DNA from: Bacteroides sp. CAG:770
GTDB lineage: Bacteria; Bacteroidota; Bacteroidia; Bacteroidales; UBA932
Assembly: GCA_000435075.1 (NCBI GenBank)
Contig: FR890603.1
Coordinates: 9,241 to 33,082, forward strand
Length of the DNA stretch: 23,842 nt
Reading direction: 5' to 3'
The notes beneath the pieces are model-generated. The model saw nothing but the letters and a program-made list of their open reading frames with translations. It made no database searches and was not told the DNA's origin. This document shows positions 14,156 to 22,721 of the stretch, piece by piece (within the stretch, counting starts at the first letter, position 1; every line of letters starts with the position of its first letter). The position numbers and the translations under genes are program-made.

Positions 14156-17100
14156 TTAAAATGATGAGATGGTCCAGTCTTTTGGAAGGGACTCAGTTAT
14201 TCTCGAATCCTGTACGTTGTCTTTGCAGAACATGGTTCCGACAGTCATTACACCATACACGACCTTGCTGAGGGTACAGTTTGCCGGAATGTCTCTCATG
14301 TCCATGCGTATTGAACGCAGATTGTAGTTTTTTGCAAACAAATTGTTCATGCTGGTCGCACTGCTGAAGCGGAAATTGCTGACATCCAGTTCTGAAATCC
14401 CTGTGCAGTCTTCGAACATGCTGTAGAATTCCTTTCCGTTCGACGTGTCGAAAGATGACAGGTTCATTGACGTAAGTGCCCTGCAGCCTTGGAACATGCA
14501 GTTGAAATTTGTGACATTTGATGTCTTGAACATGGACAAGTCGAGGTCCTCCAGTATGTAGCAGGCCGTAAACATGTGATTCATGTTCTGGACATTGTCT
14601 GTGGAAAAATTGTTCAGAATGAGTCTCTTCAGATGGCGGCAGGAGTTGAACATGTAGCTCATATCAGATCCATTTGCACCATTGAAGTTGGTCAATGTTA
14701 TTTTTTCCACAGTACTTTGGTTGAACATATTGCTGAAACTGCATCCTTCGTGGCATTCCAGGTCTTTTATCGTAATGCTTTTTGTATTGGTCTGAAAGAA
14801 CATCATGTACGCATTGGTGAGATTCGGCGCATGAATCCCGGACAATACGAGCGAGTCCGTTTTGCAGTAAGAGAACATCCCTCTCATATTGGTCGCACAG
14901 GAAAAGTCGAATTTTGACAGATCCAGATGCGGAACATTGATGGACGAAAACATGTAGCTCATGTCTTCCAGGGAACTTGTCCTGAAGCCTGAGACGTCGA
15001 GTTCGGTGACAGATGAACAATAATTGAACATGTCTGACGTATTGACCGCCACTGACATGTCAAATCCGCTTACGTCCAATTTCTTGAGTTTCCGGCATTT
15101 TTGGAATGTCCCATTGAAATATTTGGCGCTTCTTGTGTCAAATCCTGAGACATCTAGTTCTTCGAGCGATTCGCATCCGCTGAAGGTGTCGCCGAAACTT
15201 GTGTTCTTTGAAGTGTTGAATCCTGAGACGTCAAGAGTCTTGAGGGATGAACAATTCCTGAACATGGTAGTCATAGAGGTGGCATTTGAGGTGTCAAAGC
15301 CGGTGACATCAAGGGCGGTCAGTCCTGTGCATGAACTGAACATGCCTGTGAAATCAGTGACGTTCGATGTCTTGAAATGTCTCACATCCAGTTCTTTAAG
15401 ACTACGGCAGTAGTAGAACGTGTTCGCCATGTTTATTACATGGTCAGTGCATATTGAACTCAGGTCAACTGATTCCAAAGAATAGCAATACTTGAATAAA
15501 TCCGAGATATCCTCAAGTACTTTGCTGTCAATCCATCTCAAGTCGGCTGTTTTCAATGACTGGCAGTTGAAGAACAGGCCTGAAATGTTCTTGAGCACCG
15601 GTGTCTTTGTCCCCGGTGCAGGGAGTATGATTTTCGAGACCTTGACGCAGTTGTCAAACAGTTTCTTCAGGCTGGTTATTTCCGTAAAATCGACATGGCT
15701 GATATCCACGGAGTGGATTCTGTAAGGCGACTTGACATAAAAGTTCTTGAGGAAAAGATTCTCCAGAGCCGGTATGCCTTTTCTGACTTTCAGGATAACT
15801 CTGTGGATGCCGATGTCTTTGTATTTGTGGGTTATGCCTTCTTCATAAGTGGACGGCTTAAAAGACGTGGACGTTCCGTCATCGTAATATGCGGTCTCAA
15901 TATTGTTGCCGTGTCTGTGGAATATGGTCAGGAGTTCATTTGCCGATTTGGTTTCCACTTCAACGATGATGGCGCTGGACAGTTGTCTGACAGAGAATTC
16001 CTTGCTCTTTCCGCTCATTTCCTGCACCAGTCTTACTTTGCATTCCCTGTCATCAGGAGACTGCGTCACTTCGTATGAAATGATATCGTGCTCTTTATCG
16101 CCATTTCCGGAAAGCGTAAATGAAGAGAACATGTCAGGCAGTGTCCTGCTCCATGTCTTTCCTCCGTCTGTACTGAATTCACTATGCCAGGCCACTCCTT
16201 TGGTTACTGAGTCACCATTCTCATAATTCTCGCTGATCATGCTGGTGAGATCAATGTTACCCTTCTCACCATCTTTAAAAAGAAAGATGTCTTCATCACC
16301 TCCTGTAAAAGAGTATTCCAGTCCCGTGAGGGCGCTGTTGTCCTTGCCGGCAATTATATCATCAGTGCCTGTGCATATGAATTTCGACAGGTCCAAATCC
16401 AGAGTGGTGATTCCTGACCGTTCAATTATTATCGGTTTCGGCGTGGCATATATGAAATTCACACCGTTGCTGCCACACAACTGTATTTTGAACTTGGAGT
16501 GGCTTCCTGGAGGCATAACTATGTAAAAATCAGCAGGATCGGAGAATAAGACTACGTTTTTGGGGCACTCCAGCCACGCGCTAGCCTTGCTGCTCCCTTC
16601 ACTTGTCAGATATCCGATTCCATCCTGGGCCGAGTACCGTATTATTTTACCGCTCAGGTCCTTGTCGGATGCAATCTTTATCCTGCTGATACTTAATCTG
16701 TTTTTCAGAGAGTTCAATCTGATTCGCAATATTCCGCAGAGGTTCCGGAAACTCAGATTGTCGTCATCGGACACGGCATACATCGGCATGGCTCCCTCTC
16801 CTATGTTGTCAGGTGAATATGTCTGCTTCTGGGGCAGTTCCATGATATGTTCTTCTCCGGAGAATGAATATGAGGATGACGGATAGAAGGCATACCATTT
16901 GTCTTTCTTGAGAGTCCTCCGGTTCCCGTTTTTGCTCCTGTCATATCTGAATTCCGCTGCAGATGTGTTCTTGTCAGCTGTCTTATAGTATGAACATGCT
17001 TTCTCCCTGCTGTCACCGGTCACTATGATTTCGTCCCCGGATGACCACATTATCGGGACATTGCCTGCTTTGTCTTCTTTTCCGAGCACAGTCTTTGTCC

Positions 17101-17230
17101 CTGATTCCGTCTCAGTCAGAGCGTGAAAAACAGGGTCATTGTAGTCAATATCCTCAAGAGGATTTCCATTGCATGACGCCAATTGTACAACAGCGGCGGC
17201 AGCGCTTATCAATGTCAATTTCGATTTCAT
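14156..17230 (-). CDS. BspA-like surface lipoprotein: fimbrillin-like domains fused to DUF285 leucine-rich repeats
   Basis: The 1024-residue product has a lipoprotein signal (LASC, Cys20), a fimbrillin-like domain (about 40-285, with VPIMWSSGDEIIVTG at 58-72 and YAFYPSSS), a second domain (348-415, WHSEFSTDGG...VRLVQEMSGKSKEF), a linker, and from about 505 to 995 some 17 tandem 26-residue repeats. A typical repeat reads SLKTLDVSGFNTSK.TSF.DTF..C, the DUF285 form of leucine-rich repeats known from Bacteroidota and Mollicute surface proteins such as BspA. Such repeats often bind host or bacterial surface ligands. Position in an operon of fimbrial subunits suggests a pilus-associated adhesin. 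The middle repeats (about 790-850) are the most diverged. No sorting domain (type IX) is seen at the C-terminus, so surface display should rely on the lipid anchor or on assembly into a pilus. Confidence 0.92.
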   Translation of the reverse strand: MKSKLTLISAAAAVVQLASCNGNPLEDIDYNDPVFHALTETESGTKTVLGKEDKAGNVPIMWSSGDEIIVTGDSREKACSYYKTADKNTSAAEFRYDRSKNGNRRTLKKDKWYAFYPSSSYSFSGEEHIMELPQKQTYSPDNIGEGAMPMYAVSDDDNLSFRNLCGILRIRLNSLKNRLSISRIKIASDKDLSGKIIRYSAQDGIGYLTSEGSSKASAWLECPKNVVLFSDPADFYIVMPPGSHSKFKIQLCGSNGVNFIYATPKPIIIERSGITTLDLDLSKFICTGTDDIIAGKDNSALTGLEYSFTGGDEDIFLFKDGEKGNIDLTSMISENYENGDSVTKGVAWHSEFSTDGGKTWSRTLPDMFSSFTLSGNGDKEHDIISYEVTQSPDDRECKVRLVQEMSGKSKEFSVRQLSSAIIVEVETKSANELLTIFHRHGNNIETAYYDDGTSTSFKPSTYEEGITHKYKDIGIHRVILKVRKGIPALENLFLKNFYVKSPYRIHSVDISHVDFTEITSLKKLFDNCVKVSKIILPAPGTKTPVLKNISGLFFNCQSLKTADLRWIDSKVLEDISDLFKYCYSLESVDLSSICTDHVINMANTFYYCRSLKELDVRHFKTSNVTDFTGMFSSCTGLTALDVTGFDTSNATSMTTMFRNCSSLKTLDVSGFNTSKNTSFGDTFSGCESLEELDVSGFDTRSAKYFNGTFQKCRKLKKLDVSGFDMSVAVNTSDMFNYCSSVTELDVSGFRTSSLEDMSYMFSSINVPHLDLSKFDFSCATNMRGMFSYCKTDSLVLSGIHAPNLTNAYMMFFQTNTKSITIKDLECHEGCSFSNMFNQSTVEKITLTNFNGANGSDMSYMFNSCRHLKRLILNNFSTDNVQNMNHMFTACYILEDLDLSMFKTSNVTNFNCMFQGCRALTSMNLSSFDTSNGKEFYSMFEDCTGISELDVSNFRFSSATSMNNLFAKNYNLRSIRMDMRDIPANCTLSKVVYGVMTVGTMFCKDNVQDSRITESLPKDWTISSF
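14246..15718 (-). repeat. 78-bp tandem repeats coding for DUF285 leucine-rich repeats
   Basis: About 17 in-frame copies with a 26-codon period, each with a LxxLDVSGFxTS core and a MFxxC end. Copies near codons 610-760 are most alike and so most open to slippage or recombination; the flanking copies are diverged. Confidence 0.85.
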
Positions 17231-17243
17231 ATCACTTGTCTTT

Positions 17244-18176
17244 CTAAATTTCTCCCTCTATCTCGTCAGAGTCATCGATTTCATAATGACCTGCCTTGAA
17301 AAGTGTTTCCGTGTCTGTGGCAGAGAAACGCCCTCCGTAATAATTCAGATAAAATGTGTATATCTTTCCCGGCTCCCATGTGGTTCCGTTCAGCGGAATC
17401 TCGCCATCCGTGATGAACTCGTCTTCATCAATGCTGACATGTATGACTGCGTCACCATCTTGCGTAAAGTTCTGGGCGGGCAGATAGAAATACCGCTCAG
17501 AAATGATGGTCCCTCTGCCCATTCCGTTTTTCATTGTGAAACCTATATCATTGTCATATACAGAGTATTTCCGGTCTCCGGTCTCCCATGTCCCTTTGTC
17601 GAGATGGTATGTTCCGGAACCGGCAATTCCTGAGATTGTTATAGACTTTACCTTGGCTCCTTCTTCGAAATTGCTTCCTACGGCGAACCTGACACACGAT
17701 GTTATATGGTTGAACTCCAACTGGACCACGCCTGAAGAGCGCCTGTCAATGCCGGCAAGTATATCTGTCTGGAACACAGTGCTTTCCGGAGTGTCATAAT
17801 ACAATAATGGGCTGGTTCCGGGAGTCCCGGGACGAATGCCGCGGCTGCTGTCCTGTTCTCTGAAATAAGGGCTGACTGCATAGAATTCAATTTCCTGTCC
17901 ATCCATCCAGAAGACCGGATACTCGCCGACCCATTTGTTTCCTGTCAATGTCATTTTCATGTTCCAGAGATAATCCGTGACAGGTTCCTTATCGGGCTCG
18001 ACAAGATAAGCGGACAATGAAAAACTCTCACAGAAATTAGCGGTATAATTGGCCTTGGTAGCTATTATTTCCGATCTGAGAGGACTTTCAGTGCCCTTGT
18101 CTTCCGTTATCTCATGACACGCAGTAGAACTGGCAACTGCCAGTCCTGCCAGCAGAATTGAAATATATCTGTTCAT
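17244..18176 (-). CDS. fimbrillin family lipoprotein
   Basis: The 310-residue protein has a lipoprotein signal peptide with Cys20 (SSTAC) followed by an acidic tract (HEITEDKGTES). The pattern EIIATKANYTANFCESFSLSAYLVE, then VGEYPVFWMDGQEIEFYAVSPYF, then LEFNHITSCVRFAVG and FYLPAQNF...GTTWEPGKIYTFYLNY is characteristic of Mfa-like/fimbrillin subunits (two beta-sandwich domains that polymerise by donor-strand exchange after proteolytic trimming of the lipidated N-terminus). The basic residue in IIATKANY would suit such processing but this is inference. It sits in the middle of the operon, six bases after the DUF4906-like gene and 13 bases before the LRR protein gene. It could be a shaft or accessory tip subunit. 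Confidence 0.88.
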   Translation of the reverse strand: MNRYISILLAGLAVASSTACHEITEDKGTESPLRSEIIATKANYTANFCESFSLSAYLVEPDKEPVTDYLWNMKMTLTGNKWVGEYPVFWMDGQEIEFYAVSPYFREQDSSRGIRPGTPGTSPLLYYDTPESTVFQTDILAGIDRRSSGVVQLEFNHITSCVRFAVGSNFEEGAKVKSITISGIAGSGTYHLDKGTWETGDRKYSVYDNDIGFTMKNGMGRGTIISERYFYLPAQNFTQDGDAVIHVSIDEDEFITDGEIPLNGTTWEPGKIYTFYLNYYGGRFSATDTETLFKAGHYEIDDSDEIEGEI

Positions 18177-18182
18177 AAGTGT

Positions 18183-19478
18183 TCAGGGATTGACAGTTAT
18201 TGCAACCATTTCCGCAGCATCGGCAGGTGCACCGGCTTCGATATAGACAATTCCGCTTCCAGGACTTTTCAGGTGCAGCGTGACTCCGTGATTGTCCTTG
18301 TCCATGGAATAGTCGTATATGCCACGGCTTTTGTCGTATTCGAGTTCTTCTTTGCCGAACTCCATCCTTGCGCCTTCCGGATTTACTTCAGCCCATATAT
18401 GGAGGTCTTCACCTACCTTTCCTTCCAGATATTTTGCCGGATGGACCGTGATGGCAGTTTTTCCGTATCTGTACAGATTGGATTTGTCGATTCTCCAGCT
18501 GTCCTCCTCAATTCCTGATCCGCTCGGAACAACAGTAATGTGGTAGTGACAGTTTCTTACTACATCAAAGTTTGAAGGGGTATCACCCAGGTAGAATCTG
18601 TAGATGAGATATTCTTCCGGTCCCGTGAACAGAGAGTCTGACTTGTACTCGGCTTTCAACTCAATGTAGGAGCATACTTCGGACAGGGCATCTGATGAAT
18701 CCAGAATCTTGTCCTTTTCTGTCTTTGCATCTGGAAGCAGATTGCCCTGCCTGTTTTCAAGCATATAGACATTGACTTCTCTGCTTATACCTGTCTTTTC
18801 ATCAATGTTGAGGTCGTCGGCATCGCTGTAACTCTTCATATAGCCGTTGCTGAATACGTCATTGCTTCCTTCCGCCGCGCTCGGTGAGAACAATGCCGCA
18901 GATTTGGGACAGCCGCCGATTCTCACGCTCCTGACATTGAAACTGATGTTCTTGTTCAGTTTCCTGCGGTCTATCGACAGGGAAATCTTGGCCATCAGCC
19001 TCTCCATCTTGACATTGATGACGCTATTGTTATTGTCAATTACAGTAATGTCGCTTTTTCCGCACATCGGTACGCCACGGCTGTATTCATCCGGGTAAGA
19101 AAGATGATATCTGTATTCTTTCAGGTCTTCCGTCGAGCTGATGCCCACAATGTCGAATCCGAAGTTGGAACATGCATAGACCTGACACTTTTTGCCGCGA
19201 AGCCAGGTGAATCTGTATTCAATGCCGTTTTTCGTGGAAGGAAGTGAATTCCTGCCGAGAAACACATGGCGTTCCAGGCTTCCGTTTTCGTCGAATATGA
19301 AGATGTTCAGGTCAGTAATCCTTTCCTCGTCCGGATCCGTGGTGCGCGTGACTGACATTGTACCTGTGTTTAATGTCAGCATTGCCTCTGCCATGTCGTA
19401 TGATGATGTATCCCTGGAACATGACACGAGTATCGACATGATGATTGCTGTCGTCAATTTGTAAGTGTTGTGTGGCAT
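18183..19478 (-). CDS. DUF4906-like lipoprotein of fimbrial operon
   Basis: This 431-residue protein has a lipoprotein signal (ILVSC, Cys20) and an N-terminal domain opening with VTRTTDPDEERITDLNIFIFDENGSLE, the usual start of FimB/Mfa2 and DUF4906 proteins. Later segments (INVKMERLMAKISLSIDRR, VNVYMLENRQGNLLP, YIELKAEYKS, YRFYLGDTPSNFDVVRNCHYHITV) follow the DUF4906 pattern. Residues from about 340 on add an Ig-like tail (KTAITVHPAKYLEGKVGEDLHIWAEVNPEGARMEF). The domain name is assigned from memory of the family. It is the second gene of the operon (10 bases after the first). Likely a surface-exposed fimbrial component, perhaps a tip protein or anchor partner; exact role not determinable. 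Confidence 0.82.
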   Translation of the reverse strand: MPHNTYKLTTAIIMSILVSCSRDTSSYDMAEAMLTLNTGTMSVTRTTDPDEERITDLNIFIFDENGSLERHVFLGRNSLPSTKNGIEYRFTWLRGKKCQVYACSNFGFDIVGISSTEDLKEYRYHLSYPDEYSRGVPMCGKSDITVIDNNNSVINVKMERLMAKISLSIDRRKLNKNISFNVRSVRIGGCPKSAALFSPSAAEGSNDVFSNGYMKSYSDADDLNIDEKTGISREVNVYMLENRQGNLLPDAKTEKDKILDSSDALSEVCSYIELKAEYKSDSLFTGPEEYLIYRFYLGDTPSNFDVVRNCHYHITVVPSGSGIEEDSWRIDKSNLYRYGKTAITVHPAKYLEGKVGEDLHIWAEVNPEGARMEFGKEELEYDKSRGIYDYSMDKDNHGVTLHLKSPGSGIVYIEAGAPADAAEMVAITVNP

Positions 19479-19488
19479 TGTCTTATAA

Positions 19489-20589
19489 TCAGAAGGTTAC
19501 GTTTCTTTTATCTTGTTCCTGCCAAGGTGTTATGCTGAAGTTGCACGTGACTGTTCCCGGCTCTATTGGAGTGTCAGGGGAGGGAACTCCACGCTGGGAT
19601 ATGGTTATGTCATATACATAGCAGCCATTTCTTGAGACTCCGGCTTTGCCGTCCGGACTGCTCCAGACGCCTCTGTTGACATTGATAGGATAATATGTGG
19701 TTTCGCCGTTCAGAGTTCCTTCGATCACGAGCCTTGTGAAAGGAGATCCCAGAGCCTCCTCTTCCACTATGTTCTGGTAGCAGTAGAGCATAATCTCAGG
19801 ATATATGACGGATGCATTAAGTGGACTGTCCAGTCTCTGATAGAAAAGGTGCCTGTCAATGAATCCTGACGTATCTTCAGGCTCGAATTTTCCGTAGTCG
19901 ATGATGCTTTCCGGGACTGACGGCTGCTGTCCTGCTATTGGATAACGGCTGCAGATATTTGTAAGATATATCTTGACATCCGTCAGTTCGGCATCCGAGT
20001 AAGGCTTGTTGAAAAAATCACAGCTGATGCTGTTGATTTTGACCTGTGCCATGAGCGGCTCCAGAGTTATGGCGCATCTTCTTTCATGTCCGGCATTTAC
20101 TGTGGTTTCCGCGCACAGGATAGGGTAGTCGGATCGCTCATCTTTCAGCTCGGCATATAATCCGGACAAGTCTGCATAGTCATATATGTTTTCGCAGTCC
20201 TCCTCTTTTATGTGGGAATTCGCGATGACCACAATAATCTTGTCGCCTTCTCTTGATGCCGCTTCTATGATATTGTTATTATGAATCTGTGTCCTCTGAT
20301 ATGAATCGAGTTTTCTGAGTCTGTCATTATTAAAGAAGAAGATATCCAGTGTCCCGTCTGCCATCGTACCCGTCTCAGGCGTAAAGGTCAGAATTGTCTT
20401 AACAGTTTCCGGGGCACCGGATCCCTCTTCATTATGATAATAACTGTCGTCAATGATACACGAAATGAACACCGGCAGGGATGATAGTAAAAGCAAGGCT
20501 ACGGTCAGAACGGCCGTGTGATGATTAGATGTTGTTAAGCTAGGCTGAATTGTTTGCCGGCTTGTCCAGTTGTCTGTGAATCGTGTCAT
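19489..20589 (-). CDS. FimB/Mfa2-like fimbrial lipoprotein, first gene of the operon
   Basis: The 366-residue product starts with an unusually long N-terminus before its hydrophobic lipoprotein signal (VLTVALLLLSSLPVFISC, Cys44), then an acidic run (IIDDSYYHNEEG). No other in-frame ATG lies before the signal, and a promoter ends about 20 bases upstream, which supports the ATG at 20589. The body shows the fimbrial pattern: GTLDIFFFNNDRLRKLDSYQ, ITLEPLMAQVKI, YPEIMLYCYQN, SPFTRLVIEGTLNGETTYYPI, RNGCYVYDITISQRG and a terminal strand ending NFSITPWQEQDKRNVTF. This resembles the FimB/Mfa2 group that anchors and starts type V pili, but a stalk-subunit role is also possible because the C-terminal strand looks like a donor strand. 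Confidence 0.82.
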   Translation of the reverse strand: MTRFTDNWTSRQTIQPSLTTSNHHTAVLTVALLLLSSLPVFISCIIDDSYYHNEEGSGAPETVKTILTFTPETGTMADGTLDIFFFNNDRLRKLDSYQRTQIHNNNIIEAASREGDKIIVVIANSHIKEEDCENIYDYADLSGLYAELKDERSDYPILCAETTVNAGHERRCAITLEPLMAQVKINSISCDFFNKPYSDAELTDVKIYLTNICSRYPIAGQQPSVPESIIDYGKFEPEDTSGFIDRHLFYQRLDSPLNASVIYPEIMLYCYQNIVEEEALGSPFTRLVIEGTLNGETTYYPINVNRGVWSSPDGKAGVSRNGCYVYDITISQRGVPSPDTPIEPGTVTCNFSITPWQEQDKRNVTF

Positions 20590-20614
20590 TTGCAGTTATT
20601 TTGTTGCTGCAAAT
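20588..20614. promoter_or_regulatory. inverted repeat overlapping fimbrial promoter and start
   Basis: ATTTGCAG (20588-20595) and CTGCAAAT (20607-20614) are perfect eight-base arms with an 11-base centre. The repeat covers the start of the -7 element, the transcription start and the first bases of the start codon, an ideal place for repressor binding. Confidence 0.55.
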
Positions 20615-20617
20615 ATA
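20610..20617 (-). promoter_or_regulatory. fimbrial operon promoter, -7 element
   Basis: The minus strand reads TATATTTG, matching TAnnTTTG. A TTTG lies upstream but only 15 bases away, shorter than the usual 19, so the promoter may be weak or activator-dependent. The remaining gap up to 20740 is AT-rich with no gene seen. Confidence 0.6.
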
Positions 20618-20740
20618 TTCTGACCTTTTCGTCAAATCTCGGAAAAGTGGCTTATTAAGTGCATGTTTTTATGATTCTTAAATTGCCGGAAAATTAAAAA
20701 AAACTGTCGGGAGGTGGTTCAAGAACATATAATCAAATAA

Positions 20741-20774
20741 AAAACCCGTCTGGAAATGCATCCAAACGGGTTTT
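20741..20774 (-). terminator. terminator of the nqr operon
   Basis: AAAACCCGT (20741-20749) pairs with ACGGGTTTT (20766-20774), and TGGA with TCCA continues the stem above one mismatch around a six-base loop. On the minus strand it ends in a run of Ts, 18 bases after the nqrF stop codon. Confidence 0.9.
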
Positions 20775-20791
20775 ATGATTAAAGTGAAGGA

Positions 20792-22072
20792 TTAACCTCC
20801 GAAGTTGTCGTAGAGTACGTTCTCTGGTGGAACTCCAAGATTGTCAAGCAATGTGTTGACTGACTTGACCATCATAGGAGGGCCGCACATGAAGTACTTG
20901 ATATCCTCTGGAGTATCGTGCTCCTTGAGATATGTCTCGTACATGACATTGTGAACGAATCCTGCCACATACTTCACTCCAGCTGCATCGGCTACCGGAT
21001 CCGGACGGTCGAGAGCGAGGTGGAAGTGGAAGTTAGGGAACTCCTTCTCGATTTCAGCATAATCCTCGAGGTAGAATGCCTCTTTCAAGCTACGTGCACC
21101 ATAGAAGAAGTTGACCTGCTTCTTGGTCTTGAGAGTCTTGAACAGATGCATGATGTGGCTTCTGAGCGGAGCCATACCTGCACCACCACCGACGAAGATG
21201 TATTCCTGTGAATCCGGGTCATCCTTAGGAAGAAGGAATTCACCGAATGGTCCTGAAATCATTACCTTGTCACCAGGGTGACGAGTGTAGATGTATGAAG
21301 AACCGATACCAGGGTTAACCGGCAGAAGTTTGTTGCTTCCCTTAGGCGCTGTCCTGTCAAATGGAGGAGTTGCGATACGCACATTAAGTTTGATGATATC
21401 GCCCTCAGCAGGGTAAGAGGCCATAGAGTAAGCTCTTATTGTAGGCTCAGGGTTCACGCACTTGAGGTCGAAGAACTTGAAGTGCTCCCAGTCTGCCCTG
21501 TACTCAGGATCTACGTCAATGTCACTGAAATTGAATGTTCCCTGAGGGATATCAATCTGGATATACTCACCTGATTTGAAGTCGAGATGCACACCAGCAG
21601 GAAGTTTGACTGTGAACTCTTTGATGAAGGTTGCAACGTTGTGGTTGGAAATGACCTCGCATTCAACTTTCTTGACGCTGAGTACTGACTCAGGAACTTC
21701 GATCTTGAGGTCCTCTTTAACCTTGACCTGGCAACCGAGTCTCCAGTTGTCCTTGATCTGCTTTCTGTTGAAGAATCCTGTTTCGGTCGGGAGGATATTC
21801 CCGCCACCCTCGAGAACTCTGACTTTGCACTGTCCGCAGTTTGCTTTACCGCCGCAGGCAGAAGGAAGGAAAATCTTCTCTTCAGCGAGTGCTCCCATGA
21901 GAGAGTTGCCCGGAGCCACGTCGAGGATTTTGTTTCCTCCGTTGATGTCGATCTTGACTGTACCGCTAGGGGTAAGTTTTGTCTTTACCCAGAGCAGCAG
22001 GACTACCAGAATAAGCGTAACTATTGTGATAGTTGCTGCAGAGGCTATAATTGTAAGAGTAATTTCATTCAT
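20792..22072 (-). CDS. nqrF: Na+-translocating NADH:quinone reductase subunit F
   Basis: NqrF is the NADH-oxidising entry subunit of the sodium pump. The 426-residue protein has an N-terminal membrane helix (about 7-29), a [2Fe-2S] ferredoxin domain with C73, C79, C82 and C114, the FAD-binding RAYS motif (213-216), and NADH-binding segments GGGAGMAP (295-302), FFYGARSLKEAF and CGPPMM (396-401). It ends with YDNFGG, the invariable NqrF tail. It is the last gene of the operon (15 bases after nqrE), has a clear AGGAGA before its ATG and is followed by a strong terminator. Electrons pass from NADH through FAD and the 2Fe-2S centre to the membrane subunits, ending on quinone, coupled to sodium export. 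Confidence 0.99.
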   Translation of the reverse strand: MNEITLTIIASAATITIVTLILVVLLLWVKTKLTPSGTVKIDINGGNKILDVAPGNSLMGALAEEKIFLPSACGGKANCGQCKVRVLEGGGNILPTETGFFNRKQIKDNWRLGCQVKVKEDLKIEVPESVLSVKKVECEVISNHNVATFIKEFTVKLPAGVHLDFKSGEYIQIDIPQGTFNFSDIDVDPEYRADWEHFKFFDLKCVNPEPTIRAYSMASYPAEGDIIKLNVRIATPPFDRTAPKGSNKLLPVNPGIGSSYIYTRHPGDKVMISGPFGEFLLPKDDPDSQEYIFVGGGAGMAPLRSHIMHLFKTLKTKKQVNFFYGARSLKEAFYLEDYAEIEKEFPNFHFHLALDRPDPVADAAGVKYVAGFVHNVMYETYLKEHDTPEDIKYFMCGPPMMVKSVNTLLDNLGVPPENVLYDNFGG

Positions 22073-22087
22073 TTCTCAAGTCTCCTA

Positions 22088-22702
22088 TTAAAGTGAAATA
22101 CCCATGAATGTCATAAATGCCATGGCCATAAGACCTACGGTAATGAATGTGATACCGATACCCTTCAAAGGTGCAGGCACATTGGAGTATGACATCTTCT
22201 CTCTGATTGCGGCCAATGTCACGATAGCGAGGTACCAGCCGATACCTGAACCGAGAGCGTAAACAGTTGCTTCACCGACATTGACGAAATCCTTCTGCTG
22301 CATGAAGAGCGCACCACCGAGGATTGCGCAGTTCACTGCGATAAGAGGCAGGAAGATACCGAGTTCAGAGTAGAGAGTCGGTGCGAATTTCTCGACAACC
22401 ATCTCGACAAGCTGAACGATAGCGGCAATGACAGCGATGAATGTGATGAAACTCAAGAAGCTGAGGTCAACACTTGCGAGGCTTGGACTGAGCCAGCTCA
22501 ATGCACCCGGGCTGAGCACGTATGTGTTCAGGAGGTAGTTGATAGGCAATGTGACCAGAAGCACAAAGATAACAGCCGCACCAAGTCCGGAAGCTGTCTT
22601 CACGTTTTTCGATACTGCCAGGTATGAACACATACCGAGGAAGTATGCAAAAATCATATTGTCAACGAAAATTGACTTTACGAATAAGCTTATATATTCC
22701 AT
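22088..22702 (-). CDS. nqrE: Na+-translocating NADH:quinone reductase subunit E
   Basis: NqrE is one of the two homologous six-helix membrane subunits of the sodium pump. The 204-residue protein is almost wholly hydrophobic and keeps the two cysteines that help hold the intramembrane iron centre shared with NqrD: C25 in YFLGMCSYLAVSK and C125 in LIAVNCAILGG. These sit in inverted half-helices of the two repeats, as in the Vibrio enzyme. Length and start are those of the family. It lies between nqrD (19 bases upstream) and nqrF (15 bases downstream). The only close relative it could be mistaken for is RnfA, but the neighbouring ferredoxin-FAD NqrF subunit settles the assignment. Confidence 0.98.
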   Translation of the reverse strand: MEYISLFVKSIFVDNMIFAYFLGMCSYLAVSKNVKTASGLGAAVIFVLLVTLPINYLLNTYVLSPGALSWLSPSLASVDLSFLSFITFIAVIAAIVQLVEMVVEKFAPTLYSELGIFLPLIAVNCAILGGALFMQQKDFVNVGEATVYALGSGIGWYLAIVTLAAIREKMSYSNVPAPLKGIGITFITVGLMAMAFMTFMGISL

Positions 22703-22721
22703 ATTACTTGCGTGTTAGTTG

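Noticed and set aside
14156..17230. Type IX secretion signal at the end of the LRR protein
   Set aside because: The C-terminus ends in the last repeats (LPKDWTISSF) with no conserved sorting domain, and the protein has a lipoprotein signal instead.
20590..20740. Invertible promoter controlling the fimbrial operon
   Set aside because: The only inverted repeat is the short operator-like one over the start site; no pair of repeats flanks the promoter and no site-specific recombinase is nearby.
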